From: Chitinophaga ginsengisegetis
Lineage (GTDB): Bacteria; Bacteroidota; Bacteroidia; Chitinophagales; Chitinophagaceae
Direction: 5' to 3'
Assembly: GCF_900168065.1 (NCBI RefSeq)
Contig: NZ_FUZZ01000006.1
Location: 124,001 to 188,000, forward strand
Length of the DNA stretch: 64,000 bases
Shown: piece after piece, positions 9,940 to 19,266 of the stretch
How positions within the stretch are numbered: position 1 is the first letter of the stretch
Layout: every line of letters begins with the position of its first letter
Notes under the pieces: model-generated
Told to the model about the DNA's origin: nothing
The model's database searches: none
Seen by the model: only the letters and a program-made list of their open reading frames with translations
Made by a program: the position numbers and the translations under genes

Positions 9940-12429
9940 TTAATGAGATATTTCCCTGACGGAAAAGTTAACAGGCGTACTACAATGTTTATTCAGGGAA
10001 ATGCTGCCATTGTTATTTGCCTGAAGCCGGGTAATATCTTTGTTTGTTACTACTTCATATTTTGAGCCTGGTTGCAATCCATTAATGGTGAATTGATAGT
10101 TGCCGTGTGATGAAATAGTCCATGCAAATACATCATTCTTCCACGAAGTAATTTTCATGTCAATACGATTGCCCGGATCTGCACGAACCAGGAGTTGCGC
10201 AGTATCTTTATTACCAGGGTAGAACTTAAGCGTGTTCCCGCTTTTATCTGCACCAAAAGATTCGTTACTTTTTACAGAAAAGCTACCGGTGCTCATTAAA
10301 TAATCATTAACGCTCAATTCAAGGTGATAAACGGTATGCCTGTGGATATATGAAAACTTCGTTCCGTTCAGGGTTTCAGGCATATTGGGTTCCAGCCCCA
10401 TCCTGTTCCATTTTGGACGAAGGCCGTAAATATCCTTGTATAACGCTGTAATGCTGGTACAGATGCCAGCCAGGATATCATCCCCCAGTCCAAGCTGGGT
10501 TGTTCTGCTGTAGCGCTGCGAAGAGAGTCCGTCTTTTTTATACTGATCAAGGAGATGATTAATGAATTTAAGCGCAATGTGCTTATCATATTTCACATAG
10601 GCGTTGATACCAAGATATCCCCATGTGGGAAATATATCTCCGTTTTCATATTTAGGGAAAGGCCAGTTGCCATCGCTTACCTCTTCTCTTTTAAAGGAAT
10701 CGAAGCAAAGCGGCCAGTGAAACAGGTGTTCTGCCGTTGTTCTTTGTTCTATTTGATCAAGAATGAGTTTTATGCGTTCCTTGTCGTCACACAATCCAAA
10801 GGCAATGGCAGCAAAATTTACAGGAGTAACCAGGTTGTCGCCATGAATGGTGTTGTCTTTATCACGCCAGTACACATACTGCTGTTTGGCCGGCGACCAG
10901 AAGCCACCTTCATCAACCGGCCTGTTAAATGCACTTTTAAGACGGGCAGCTATCGCTGAATAATGGCCGGCCATTTTAGGATTGCCTAAAATCGTTTCAC
11001 ATTTGGCCCATAGCGTTAATGCTTCGTATAATTGCGCATTTACAAAAGCGTTTTCAAAGCTTGCCCAAACAATGTCTAACCAGTCGCTTGCCTTTTTTTC
11101 CGCTACGCTGTTATTCATCATTTCATAGATCCCGTTGTTGTTGGAATCCCGTTTTATCAGCCAGTCCAGCGCCTTTTCACAGCTTGCCTGATGTGCTCGC
11201 AGCCATTGCAGGTCACCATTCAACTCAAACAGTTCGCTTGTATTGATCACATAGCCCGTTTGTGAATCAATGGTATATCCCCACATGGCTTCATAATAGC
11301 CTGTTTGCGGGTTATATGTGCCGGGAATTTCATCGCCGGGTACATTATGCCAGCGGGATAACACACGACCATCGTTGAGCATCGCCTGATCTCTTTCCTG
11401 GTCCAATGTTGCCGCCAGGTTTTTTATATAGTGCGGATCATTCAATGCCATCCCGATCTGTGCAAAAAATGGCTCATGCAAACATTTCCAGTTGGTGAGC
11501 CAGCCATTTGCGCCTACTATATTGTTGTCTACCACACCATACCGCCCGGTTGTATTTAAAAGCTCGCGTACTGCTGTTGCATCAATACCGGGAAGCGTTC
11601 CTCTTGCATATTCCTTATTGTAATCAATGTATTGTAGTTCCAGGCTTAGCTTTACGCGTCCTTTTTTTACCTGGAAGGGAGCAAATACATCGTACTTTTG
11701 TGATACGAAGCGGCTCAGGTGATGGCGTTGCTGCAATTTGGAGTCAGTTAGCAATTGTGTAAAAGTGAACTCGCCATTTTCGCTGTGGGAATATTTTGAA
11801 GCCATTTTATTTGCGCTTCCTGGTTGAGGCGATATCCTTAACGCATCTCCCGAATCAGCATTCCAGAATGTTACGCCACCGGTATGAACGCCATAGGTAT
11901 CGTTAATTTGCTTTAGGTATTTGCACCAAACCATCCCACCGTTATCAATAATTCCTCCTTTCCAAACGGATAGATCTGTAAAATTCCATTTTGGAAAGGC
12001 CATGTCTTCCAGGTCGGTTGTTGTGCTATAGTTGCGGGTAATATCCCAGGTTATTTTATCTCCTTTGATAGTAAAGTCCCATGTTTCTTTAATTTGAAGC
12101 GCCCTGGTTCCGTAGGTGATACCACTTAGCGATATGCCTTTCGGGGTATTTGTTATTTTAATATCGCCTGTTTGATCAGCAGATGAGGCGGTTCCACTTC
12201 CTGCAGTGACACCGGTGTATACACCCGAAGATGATATCGTATTTTTATTTTGCAGGTTTACCTGTTTAATAATGCATCCCTTTGAATAGTCAATTCTGAT
12301 GGAAAGCTTTTGATCAGGAGTGGTAATTGTAATTATTTTGGCAGCCCGGTTGTGTAGAATACCATTTTGCGAAAAACATAGATCGGGGATCAAAATGAAA
12401 CTGATAATAATTGCTAATATTCGCGTCAT
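9940..12429 (-). CDS. Secreted six-hairpin (alpha/alpha)6 glycosidase-like protein
   Basis: 829 residues from the ATG at 12429. I chose this start because the next residues form a clear signal peptide (TRILAIIISFILIPDLCFSQ); the frame is open 33 codons further upstream, but that extension would bury the signal. An N-terminal beta-rich domain is followed by an all-helical catalytic-type domain with WLDIVWASFENAFVNAQLYE, GGFWSPAKQQYVYWRD and NGDIFPTWGYLGINAY, a pattern seen in six-hairpin glycosidases related to GH78, GH94 and amylo-alpha-1,6-glucosidases. A small C-terminal beta domain ends the protein. The exact family and substrate are not recognised. It converges on the SusC operon and probably works on the same glycan (inference). 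Confidence 0.6.
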   Translation of the reverse strand: MTRILAIIISFILIPDLCFSQNGILHNRAAKIITITTPDQKLSIRIDYSKGCIIKQVNLQNKNTISSSGVYTGVTAGSGTASSADQTGDIKITNTPKGISLSGITYGTRALQIKETWDFTIKGDKITWDITRNYSTTTDLEDMAFPKWNFTDLSVWKGGIIDNGGMVWCKYLKQINDTYGVHTGGVTFWNADSGDALRISPQPGSANKMASKYSHSENGEFTFTQLLTDSKLQQRHHLSRFVSQKYDVFAPFQVKKGRVKLSLELQYIDYNKEYARGTLPGIDATAVRELLNTTGRYGVVDNNIVGANGWLTNWKCLHEPFFAQIGMALNDPHYIKNLAATLDQERDQAMLNDGRVLSRWHNVPGDEIPGTYNPQTGYYEAMWGYTIDSQTGYVINTSELFELNGDLQWLRAHQASCEKALDWLIKRDSNNNGIYEMMNNSVAEKKASDWLDIVWASFENAFVNAQLYEALTLWAKCETILGNPKMAGHYSAIAARLKSAFNRPVDEGGFWSPAKQQYVYWRDKDNTIHGDNLVTPVNFAAIAFGLCDDKERIKLILDQIEQRTTAEHLFHWPLCFDSFKREEVSDGNWPFPKYENGDIFPTWGYLGINAYVKYDKHIALKFINHLLDQYKKDGLSSQRYSRTTQLGLGDDILAGICTSITALYKDIYGLRPKWNRMGLEPNMPETLNGTKFSYIHRHTVYHLELSVNDYLMSTGSFSVKSNESFGADKSGNTLKFYPGNKDTAQLLVRADPGNRIDMKITSWKNDVFAWTISSHGNYQFTINGLQPGSKYEVVTNKDITRLQANNNGSISLNKHCSTPVNFSVREISH

Positions 12430-12658
12430 AAACGGGATGGAATTGAACACCGGGAGCCCACTGGCATAACAGTGCTGGTAAAGATTGTTTATAAAATCAA
12501 TAATATCCTCAGGTTGGCCTGCCTGCACCAGCTAATTTACGTCCGAATATTAAGAGCGTTTTTATATGAAAGCGTTTTTTATTTGTACTTTTTGCCAGTT
12601 TCCTAACCCCAAAAAGCTGAAGGAGGTAACATTCCGGCAACGCCATAAAAAAAGGTAT

Positions 12659-14020
12659 CTAGCGGAGATCTGGCACCCGGCGGCGGATCAGCGCCCTGTC
12701 ATTTGCGCTCAATTGGTCTAACGGTATCGGCGTGTCCTGTGGCCGTGTTCCTTTCTGGTTTATCTCACCCAGAAGACTCCATTTACGGGTAAGGGTATCC
12801 GGCTCTTTTGCAGGAACATCATAACGGGTAAAGTCGACCACTTTTTCCGGTGCGGATTCCTGCCAGTTGCGTAACAGCGCCAGCCGGAAATCCTTGTTCA
12901 TGAACCAGCGTATCTCTTTGTCTGCATCTGATCCACCAATGCCGGACCCTCTTTCTGTAAACCGGTAATTGAAATTATTGGATGTAAAATGTTTTCTCCA
13001 GATCAGCCCGAATTCACCCTGCGTGATTACCCGTGTAGCGGGCCAGCGGGTTTTGATGGCGCTCAGCCAGTCCCTCAAGCCTGAAACATCGATAGGCAGG
13101 CTTAGTTCCCAGCAATTGGTTACCCATGCAAAGCCATTCAGCTGGTAGCCGGTATCGAAGTGTATAGCAGTACTGTGCATCATTTCTTTGAGACCAGTGC
13201 TTGCTCCGAATGCCCCGATAGTCTCTATCGGCCCTACACCCATTCTGCTGTTAAAATGCTCTGCAAAGCCAGCTCTTCTCGCTGCCATGAAATCCACCGT
13301 CCAGCCGTCCAGGTTCACACAGTCGATGAAGTCAGATTTGCCCTGAGCCGGTTTGCAGAAATGTTCTTTGGAGGGATAGTAAGGATAACATACGGAGCCA
13401 TCTCCGTCCTGATTGTCGATAGAGAATTGACTCCAGATATTGCCCTGGCACACATGAATGTTTTCCGTTTCTGCCAGGTACTGCATATTTTTTGCAGCCA
13501 GGAACCCGGCCACTATGCTTTTGGGGCGATAGCCGTTGCCCACTATTCCCGATGCAAGGGCTATACCATCATGCAGGTCTTTGTTCACCTGCTCTATTGA
13601 ATTATAGGCGTTGGCAAAATATGCTCCGGGTATAAAAGTAACGTCATCGCCATAGCGATGGTGGCATTCCCTGACTTGTTCCCTTATCTTCACGTAATTG
13701 TCGGTCATGTCGTTCAATGCCAGCCAGCTGAACGCCCATGTCATTTTTGCGCCGGGGAAGCCTGCTTCCACTGCTTCACGGAAAGCCTTTAAACGTTCGG
13801 GAGTGTGCATTTCCCGTTCGTCCATCCCAACATTTTTGTCTCTTGCAACTTCTATCTGGTTAACACGGATAACACAGTTGAAGGTCAGGAAGCGATTGCC
13901 CATCAGGTTACCGGCTCCGGGTGCAAGTATAGAAGATAGTACGCGGCCGGGTGTTCCTGCCAGTGTACCTGCGGCAAATACGGAAGATATTCGTAGAAAA
14001 TTTTTTCTGGATAGATGCAT
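12659..14020 (-). CDS. Secreted protein resembling the DUF3863/DUF3864 group, function unknown
   Basis: 453 residues. The N-terminus SRKNFLRISSVFAAGTLAG looks like an export signal; SRKNFL is a lysine-variant of the twin-arginine motif SRRxFL, so Tat export is possible. The rest is a single large domain with aromatic, histidine-rich segments (CHHRYGDDVTFIPGAYFANAY, NIWSQFSIDNQDGDGS) that recall a polysaccharide-deacetylase- or glycosidase-like barrel. From memory the sequence fits the Bacteroidota DUF3863/DUF3864 family, which I cannot verify. It lies upstream of the six-hairpin glycosidase on the same strand with a 229-bp gap in which I see no gene or clear promoter. Confidence 0.5.
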   Translation of the reverse strand: MHLSRKNFLRISSVFAAGTLAGTPGRVLSSILAPGAGNLMGNRFLTFNCVIRVNQIEVARDKNVGMDEREMHTPERLKAFREAVEAGFPGAKMTWAFSWLALNDMTDNYVKIREQVRECHHRYGDDVTFIPGAYFANAYNSIEQVNKDLHDGIALASGIVGNGYRPKSIVAGFLAAKNMQYLAETENIHVCQGNIWSQFSIDNQDGDGSVCYPYYPSKEHFCKPAQGKSDFIDCVNLDGWTVDFMAARRAGFAEHFNSRMGVGPIETIGAFGASTGLKEMMHSTAIHFDTGYQLNGFAWVTNCWELSLPIDVSGLRDWLSAIKTRWPATRVITQGEFGLIWRKHFTSNNFNYRFTERGSGIGGSDADKEIRWFMNKDFRLALLRNWQESAPEKVVDFTRYDVPAKEPDTLTRKWSLLGEINQKGTRPQDTPIPLDQLSANDRALIRRRVPDLR

Positions 14021-14215
14021 AGCTGTAAAACAGCCAATTTAAATTCTTTTTTTCGTTTAACTTTCCTGTACTGTCCTGATCTCTGCAAGCGTCGTGGCAA
14101 TCGTCACAAAACAGGATCGAAAGTCATTGTTACTTATCTGAAATTTAGCAAAAAGCCCTTGAAATCACCGGTTTTAATTGAGACAGATTTCAAATCAATA
14201 AAGTCTGGGTCCGTT

Positions 14216-14578
14216 TTACTCATAAAGTTGATACGGCTGATCAGTTACTGCTGTGAGAAAGTTAAAGAAAGTTGAAAAGTCTTCTTTTGAGTTATAAAGC
14301 CCACCCCACTCATTCAATATCCAATTTAACATTTTTCCATCCTGAGTGGTGATCGAAAACTCCAGGTAAGGAAAATCAGCATCAGTTTTTTTGTAATAGT
14401 CGCACTGTGTTCCCCCCAATAGTCCTATTTCTCTTACAGGAACCCGAATGGAGCGTATTTCTGAAAATAAAGCAGAACCGAAATAGAAGCTGGTAAAGCC
14501 TTCTTTACTTAGCGAAACAACTTCTGTCGACTGCCTTTCAGAGACCACTTTAAGGAACCTGTAAATCGCCACTAACAT
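14216..14578 (-). CDS. Small hypothetical protein, AT-rich island
   Basis: 120 residues, no signal peptide or membrane segment, not recognised. It reads as an alpha/beta soluble protein with an aromatic C-terminal helix (EDFSTFFNFLTAV). Its start overlaps the stop of a 68-codon leftward frame at 14578-14784 in a TAATG arrangement, so the two may be coupled or may be one gene split by a frameshift. Base composition is clearly lower in GC than the glycan genes on either side. It lies next to SUKH-like genes, so it could belong to a toxin-immunity cluster, which is only a guess from context. Confidence 0.45.
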   Translation of the reverse strand: MLVAIYRFLKVVSERQSTEVVSLSKEGFTSFYFGSALFSEIRSIRVPVREIGLLGGTQCDYYKKTDADFPYLEFSITTQDGKMLNWILNEWGGLYNSKEDFSTFFNFLTAVTDQPYQLYE

Positions 14579-14799
14579 TAAAGGTAAAGGAGATCAACAA
14601 TAGCCAGGCCGGGAAAAGTGGGTGCGAGTGTGCCAGAAAAATGGTGACTGTTAATGCTACTTTGGATATATACATCTACAATTTCGGAAATTCCTGGAGT
14701 AACGAAAGAGAAATTAGTTGATAAAATCTTTAATTTAGCAATATACGGAGAACTGTCAATTGTTCTTATTGCAAAGATCATCACAAAAAGAACACATGA

Positions 14800-15483
14800 A
14801 TGAACAAAGACTTTGAAACATTTAAGAACAATAAAAAGTGGTTTTTCGAGGCATCCGATAAAGTTGAATTCTTATATACTGAAAATGAACTTCAATTATC
14901 GGAAACTTTTAACAGTACCTTTCCTTTATTAACTGAGCTATTGCATCAGGCAAGAATTTTAAAGTTGAAAATAAACGACCAACCATACAAACTTTTTTCG
15001 TGGACAAATAAAGATGATTCAAGTTGTGGTTGGTTAAATAAAGTTGAAGAAAATGCCAGCACAACATTTAAGTTAATCGAAGAACATGAGCTTTTACTAA
15101 GTGAAATAGGGGGAATTCATGAGTCTTACAACCAGCCTGAACCGAGCCTTTCTAACAACCAAAACTTCATGTTTACCCAATCTGGATGTTTCACCGGAAT
15201 TGGAGGTTGTGAGGAAACTTATGAAGAAATTTGTAACGGGGAAAACAAACAACCAATAGATTTTAAGGATTTGATTTGTTTTGTTGAGGAGGCGAACGGA
15301 AATATGACCTTATATAACCCGAAAAACAAGGAAGTATTGCTTTTTGCCGGTGACCATTGTTTTGACAATGTTGAAGCTTTAGAAAACCAACCGGAATATA
15401 CATTTTATAAAATAAACAACATTACAAATTTTGTGGACTATGTAGAAACTTTGGCTGCAGAATGGAAGAATGAAATTAAATGA
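14800..15483 (+). CDS. SUKH (SMI1/KNR4)-like protein, possible immunity protein
   Basis: 227 residues, acidic, without signal or membrane segments. The segment HELLLSEIGGIHESYNQPEP and the late FVDYVETLAAEW are reminiscent of large SUKH-superfamily immunity proteins, which neutralise polymorphic toxins by direct binding. The similarity is judged by eye and is weak. Support comes from context: its stop codon (ATGA) overlaps the start of a degraded gene whose translation is clearly SMI1/KNR4-like. No toxin gene is visible within the window. The gene is AT-rich compared with its surroundings, consistent with horizontal acquisition. Confidence 0.45.
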   Translation: MNKDFETFKNNKKWFFEASDKVEFLYTENELQLSETFNSTFPLLTELLHQARILKLKINDQPYKLFSWTNKDDSSCGWLNKVEENASTTFKLIEEHELLLSEIGGIHESYNQPEPSLSNNQNFMFTQSGCFTGIGGCEETYEEICNGENKQPIDFKDLICFVEEANGNMTLYNPKNKEVLLFAGDHCFDNVEALENQPEYTFYKINNITNFVDYVETLAAEWKNEIK

Positions 15484-15672
15484 AAAAACGAGAACTTAAA
15501 AAACATTTGGAGTATCCCAAAATATTTGCCCTACACTCAAGCAATGTTAGCTGATGATGTTTTACGAAATGCAGAGAAAAATTTGGAGTGTAAATTACCA
15601 ACAGCTTACATCGAGCTTTTAAAAATTCAAATTTTAAATCACCTGCGCTTTGAATTTTCTATTATTTTTTGA
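15480..15672 (+). pseudogene. Frameshifted and truncated SMI1/KNR4 (SUKH) gene remnant
   Basis: An ATG at 15480 overlaps the upstream stop. Read directly it gives only 24 codons. If one A is removed from the A-run at 15483-15488, the frame becomes MKNENLKNIWSIPKYLPYTQ followed by NAEKNLECKLPTAYIELLKIQ. That is the characteristic N-terminus of SMI1/KNR4 proteins, in which KLP.xYIELLKIQ is followed by NGG. Here the homology stops just after KIQ and the frame runs into the start of the next gene. So the gene is both frameshifted at codon 2-3 and cut to about 60 codons. Confidence 0.7.
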
Positions 15673-16351
15673 AAATCTATCTTGGTTGGAATGGATTATT
15701 TTCAGTTTGATATCCAATACATTTTTGTATTTGTTTTCTATTGGATTTTATCTTTTTGTTGATAAAACCTGTTCGAAAAATAAGATTCAAATGATTGATC
15801 ATCCTTTTCTAAAATCTGATTTGTATGTAAGTTTTTTAACTTTATCTCTCAATATTGTTGTGATGTTGATTGGTGTTTATTTATGGAAATCGGAATGGAT
15901 TACATTAAATGAATCTAAAACTATCTTGACAGTTCTTATTGAAATTGTAACCATTATCTTGGTGATGGACCTGATGATGTATATTTTTCATTACATGGTG
16001 CATCATCCGTTTATTTATAAAATTTTACACCGGAAACATCACGAACATACGAGTACTAATTTCTTGAGCCTTTTTGTGCTACATCCGTTTGAAACCTTAG
16101 GTTTTGGATTGATGATGATCTCTGTTTTTATGTTGCATGATTTTTCTATTTTTTCCATTACGATTTATCTGTTCATCAATTTGATTTGGGGAACTATCGG
16201 TCACCTAAACCGAGAATTCTTTCCAAAATGGACGGAAAAATTATTTTTAGGGACTACAAAATTTCATAACCAACACCATTTAAACGAACAAAGAAACTTT
16301 GGTTTTTATACCTCTATTTGGGACCGAATGTTTGGAACTTATAAAGCTTAA
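15650..16351 (+). CDS. Fatty acid hydroxylase / sterol desaturase-family membrane protein
   Basis: Up to 233 residues. The histidine clusters of the di-iron fatty acid hydroxylase superfamily are present in order: HYMVHH (about 119-124), LHRKHHEH (about 130-137) and KFHNQHHL near the C-terminus. About four hydrophobic segments lie between them, as expected of an inner-membrane enzyme. The first possible start is TTG at 15650, inside the degraded SUKH gene; no ATG precedes the first membrane segment. The natural 5' end may therefore have been lost at the rearrangement junction, and expression is uncertain. GC is low, like the rest of this island. Confidence 0.7.
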   Translation: MNFLLFFENLSWLEWIIFSLISNTFLYLFSIGFYLFVDKTCSKNKIQMIDHPFLKSDLYVSFLTLSLNIVVMLIGVYLWKSEWITLNESKTILTVLIEIVTIILVMDLMMYIFHYMVHHPFIYKILHRKHHEHTSTNFLSLFVLHPFETLGFGLMMISVFMLHDFSIFSITIYLFINLIWGTIGHLNREFFPKWTEKLFLGTTKFHNQHHLNEQRNFGFYTSIWDRMFGTYKA

Positions 16352-16415
16352 TTAACGTGAGTTCGGGATAAGAGAGAGAAATTTGATTAATATTTTTATA
16401 TATTTAACTATATAG

Positions 16416-16646
16416 GTTGAGAAACCGGAAAGCCTGTCTTTCCGACAGCGGGATCATTACCATTCTGAGCTGCCCCGCTATCACCAGTTTGCCGGTACTG
16501 CGCAAACCGTGTTTGTACAACCAGTATCTTCCTTCCCTTCCATAAAGCGGGTGGCTGTTGCCACGCCGGTGCCCATGTTGAGTGAGGTGTTGTTACAGCT
16601 GGAAAAACAGCAGGTGACGGTAGAACATGTATTTGATTCTAAGTAA
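16416..16646 (+). pseudogene. Orphan 3' end of an unidentified gene
   Basis: Directly after the AT-rich island a GC-richer open frame of 76 codons begins without a start codon (preceded by an in-frame TAG) and ends at TAA 16644-16646. Its translation looks genuine and coding-like, with RDHYHSELPRYHQFAGTAQ and VAVATPVPMLSEVLLQL, ending EHVFDSK. I do not recognise the family. The absence of a 5' part suggests that the insertion carrying the SUKH and hydroxylase genes removed or displaced it, which marks the right-hand junction of the island near 16.41 kb. Confidence 0.45.
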
Positions 16647-16701
16647 GATGTCGGCAGCAGGTGGTTGTGTACAAGGTAACCCCAGCAACCATCTGCTTAT
16701 C

Positions 16702-19266
16702 TTAATGTGCATGCCCCGTAATCTCCTGGAATGACCTTTCAAAATCCTGTCCATAGCTTTCCTTGTATTCCTTTGTAAACCGCTGATACACTTCTTTTGC
16801 CATGCCATGTCTTCCCAGCAGGATCAATGCTTTGCTCTTGTATACCAATGCCTCTTCATTCAGGGTGTCAAAAAAGAACAGACAGTTGCTGAGCCGTACC
16901 ATCAATTCCGCATCGTGGCTCATATCGGTTGCGGTCATAAAAGAGAGGATGGCATCTGTAATATAGTTGGATATATCGGCTTTAATATGATCCAGCCATT
17001 CGTATTGACTGGTTTTCAGGAAAGCGCCCCTGCCGGCGATATGCAGTAGTTCCAGCATCCGGGTACGGTCTGCCGGCACACGGGCGGCTACCAGCCTGAT
17101 ATATTGCTGATAGTCTACGTAGATAGATTCGTTTAGTATGTCCAGCCGCCATTTACCCGCTTCTTTTATCAACTGGTAATTGCCTACTTTTTCCAGCAGG
17201 TTTTTCAGTTTTAAGATATTGACGGAGTAGTTATTCTTGGCATCTTTCTGCAATTTATCCGGCCATAGGGTCGTATACATTTTTTCGGGAGAAATGCCTT
17301 TGCCATCTTTCAATGAATAGATCAATAGCAGCAGGAATAACTCCTTCAGCAGCGGCGTGAAATGTTGTGTGATATCCTGGCCCTGTGCGTCAAATACTTC
17401 AAACGGACCAAAGAGAAACACCGCAGCAATTTCGCGGCTCTCTGTCACAGGGGGAATGGTGGTGGGTGGCGTGGGTATTCCGTTGTCAGCAAACGGATGG
17501 GTGATAGCCGGCGGTGGCACTGCCACCCGCGCTGTATTTTTGATGGGAGATTTTCCTCTGCGGTAGTAGTACCAGCCACCCAATCCTGCCACCGCTGCCA
17601 TCGCCAGCAGGTACCACCAGTATTCTTTTTTTTCCATAGAGGTGGTCATCCGGGAGTCTGCCGGATCTGGGGGGAAAAATATCGTATGTACTTTAACGTT
17701 GGTAATATTTTCTTTGGAATTGTATAGGGTGACCGCCACCAGTTTTTTACTAAGTGGACAATAATACAGATCTGCAAAAGAGGCGATATCGTAAAATGAA
17801 TAGGGAATGGCATCTCCCATCAACTTATATTCGGAAGAAGAGAAGTTACCTTTGATCAGTTGCAGGGTGGTGTTGAATTTATCAGTCGGATAAATGAGTG
17901 CATAGAAATCGCTGCTACCCGGTATGGTGACCATGCTGTTGGCAAAACAGAATTGTTTGGCCGGTTTCGGGTATTCCAGCACTGTGTGAAAACGGCGGTC
18001 TTTAACGCTGTACGCCATCAGGTCGTAGCTGTACTGCGGGTTAATGCCCTGGTCGCCCGATTTGCTGCCATAACCTCCAATAATATAAATGGTATCCCTG
18101 GTAGCATTCATACCCAGTGCGTTCAGATAGCGTGGCATGGGCCTATCCCCACTATAAGGGACTATTTCCCAGGTTTTGGTAGGGAAGTGATAGCGTTGCA
18201 AGAGGTTCTTATATTGTAGTTGCCCATAGCCACCCAGTATATACAGGGAAGAGTCGGACGGAGAATAGCATTTATTCACCTGCCAGAATACGGTAAGTGA
18301 ATCCGTGGTAAAGTTAACGTCCCATTCTTTTGAAGCAGGATCGAAGGTACTGACCCGTTTTTCATCTACATAAAAATTATACAGTTTATTATTAACCGGA
18401 TCAAAAACAGACTGATTACCGGAAGGCAACCGTTGCCGGCTGCGGGAGAGTTTTTCCCCTTTGAGCCACATGTTGCTGAAAGATAATTCGTAAATGGAAT
18501 CCACTGATACCACATACAGTACTTCGCGCTTGCTGTCGAATGCTATACTGGCAGCCCCTTTGGTGTCGAAGTCGACGGCTTTTTCCCATCTCCGGTGTTT
18601 GGGCTGGATCCATAAAGGGTTCCTGACCTGGGCCACTTTCTTTCCTATTTCATCAATGGCTTCGTTTCCCTTGCTTTCGGATAAAGGAAAATAATGTTTC
18701 AGTTGTCCGTTTTCCCGGATCCGGATATCCTTGATATTCATAGGAGGAACATCCAGTGTCTGGAATCCTTCGAAGTCGTTGGCGCCAAAATAGATATTGC
18801 AACAGGTGCCACTTGTAAAGTTGCCCCTCCCCTTGCTGATCAAACGGTCATTCATATAAAATGACGCTTCCCGCAGCTGCGTATCGAATGTAATACGTAC
18901 CTGGCTCCAGTTGCCAAAAAGCCTGGCCGAATCAATATCATATCCTCCGATATAATTCTCCCCGATAACAAAATTGAGCCGGGCCAGCCGCTGGTTATAT
19001 ACCAGGTCAATACTCTGGTGGGTACTGGTGATCAACCGCATAATATACCCGAAATAGGTTTCGTGATGCGGAAGAAAGGTAAGATCAAAAGATATTTCCG
19101 TGTTGGGCTGTAAACAAATAGGTGTGTTGGGGGTGAGATGGAGGGAAGTTCGTTTTTCCTGTACCACCTCATGGCTCAGGAACTGCAATCCATGTGATTG
19201 GCAATACCCCTCGTGGCCAGCAAGAAAAAAGCATACGCACAAGATATATCTAATCATTCGATCCAT
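16702..19266 (-). CDS. Membrane-spanning Kelch-repeat sensor with cytoplasmic winged-helix/BTAD-like output
   Basis: 854 residues. Signal peptide (about 1-22), a LamG-like beta domain (about 40-200), then Kelch-type propeller blades (SLYILGGYGQLQYKNLLQRY, DTIYIIGGYGSKSGDQG), one membrane helix (WWYLLAMAAVAGLGGWYYY, about 565-583), a proline-rich linker, and a cytoplasmic C-terminal region with TPLLKELFLLLLIY and DAKNNYSVNILKLKNLLEKV. That last part resembles the OmpR/SARP winged helix followed by a helical BTAD-like domain. It would let an outside signal act directly on transcription in one polypeptide. It is divergent from the SusC at 19995 and is the probable regulator of that locus (inference). 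Confidence 0.7.
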   Translation of the reverse strand: MDRMIRYILCVCFFLAGHEGYCQSHGLQFLSHEVVQEKRTSLHLTPNTPICLQPNTEISFDLTFLPHHETYFGYIMRLITSTHQSIDLVYNQRLARLNFVIGENYIGGYDIDSARLFGNWSQVRITFDTQLREASFYMNDRLISKGRGNFTSGTCCNIYFGANDFEGFQTLDVPPMNIKDIRIRENGQLKHYFPLSESKGNEAIDEIGKKVAQVRNPLWIQPKHRRWEKAVDFDTKGAASIAFDSKREVLYVVSVDSIYELSFSNMWLKGEKLSRSRQRLPSGNQSVFDPVNNKLYNFYVDEKRVSTFDPASKEWDVNFTTDSLTVFWQVNKCYSPSDSSLYILGGYGQLQYKNLLQRYHFPTKTWEIVPYSGDRPMPRYLNALGMNATRDTIYIIGGYGSKSGDQGINPQYSYDLMAYSVKDRRFHTVLEYPKPAKQFCFANSMVTIPGSSDFYALIYPTDKFNTTLQLIKGNFSSSEYKLMGDAIPYSFYDIASFADLYYCPLSKKLVAVTLYNSKENITNVKVHTIFFPPDPADSRMTTSMEKKEYWWYLLAMAAVAGLGGWYYYRRGKSPIKNTARVAVPPPAITHPFADNGIPTPPTTIPPVTESREIAAVFLFGPFEVFDAQGQDITQHFTPLLKELFLLLLIYSLKDGKGISPEKMYTTLWPDKLQKDAKNNYSVNILKLKNLLEKVGNYQLIKEAGKWRLDILNESIYVDYQQYIRLVAARVPADRTRMLELLHIAGRGAFLKTSQYEWLDHIKADISNYITDAILSFMTATDMSHDAELMVRLSNCLFFFDTLNEEALVYKSKALILLGRHGMAKEVYQRFTKEYKESYGQDFERSFQEITGHAH

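Noticed and set aside
14578-14784. 68-codon leftward frame upstream of the small gene at 14216
   Set aside because: No domain or conservation visible; may be a leader or the front part of a frameshifted gene, but I cannot support it as a separate gene.
17362-17727. 121-codon rightward frame inside the Kelch regulator gene
   Set aside because: Antisense to the transmembrane and linker part of a clear gene; composition (repeated H, R, G, C) is typical of a shadow frame.
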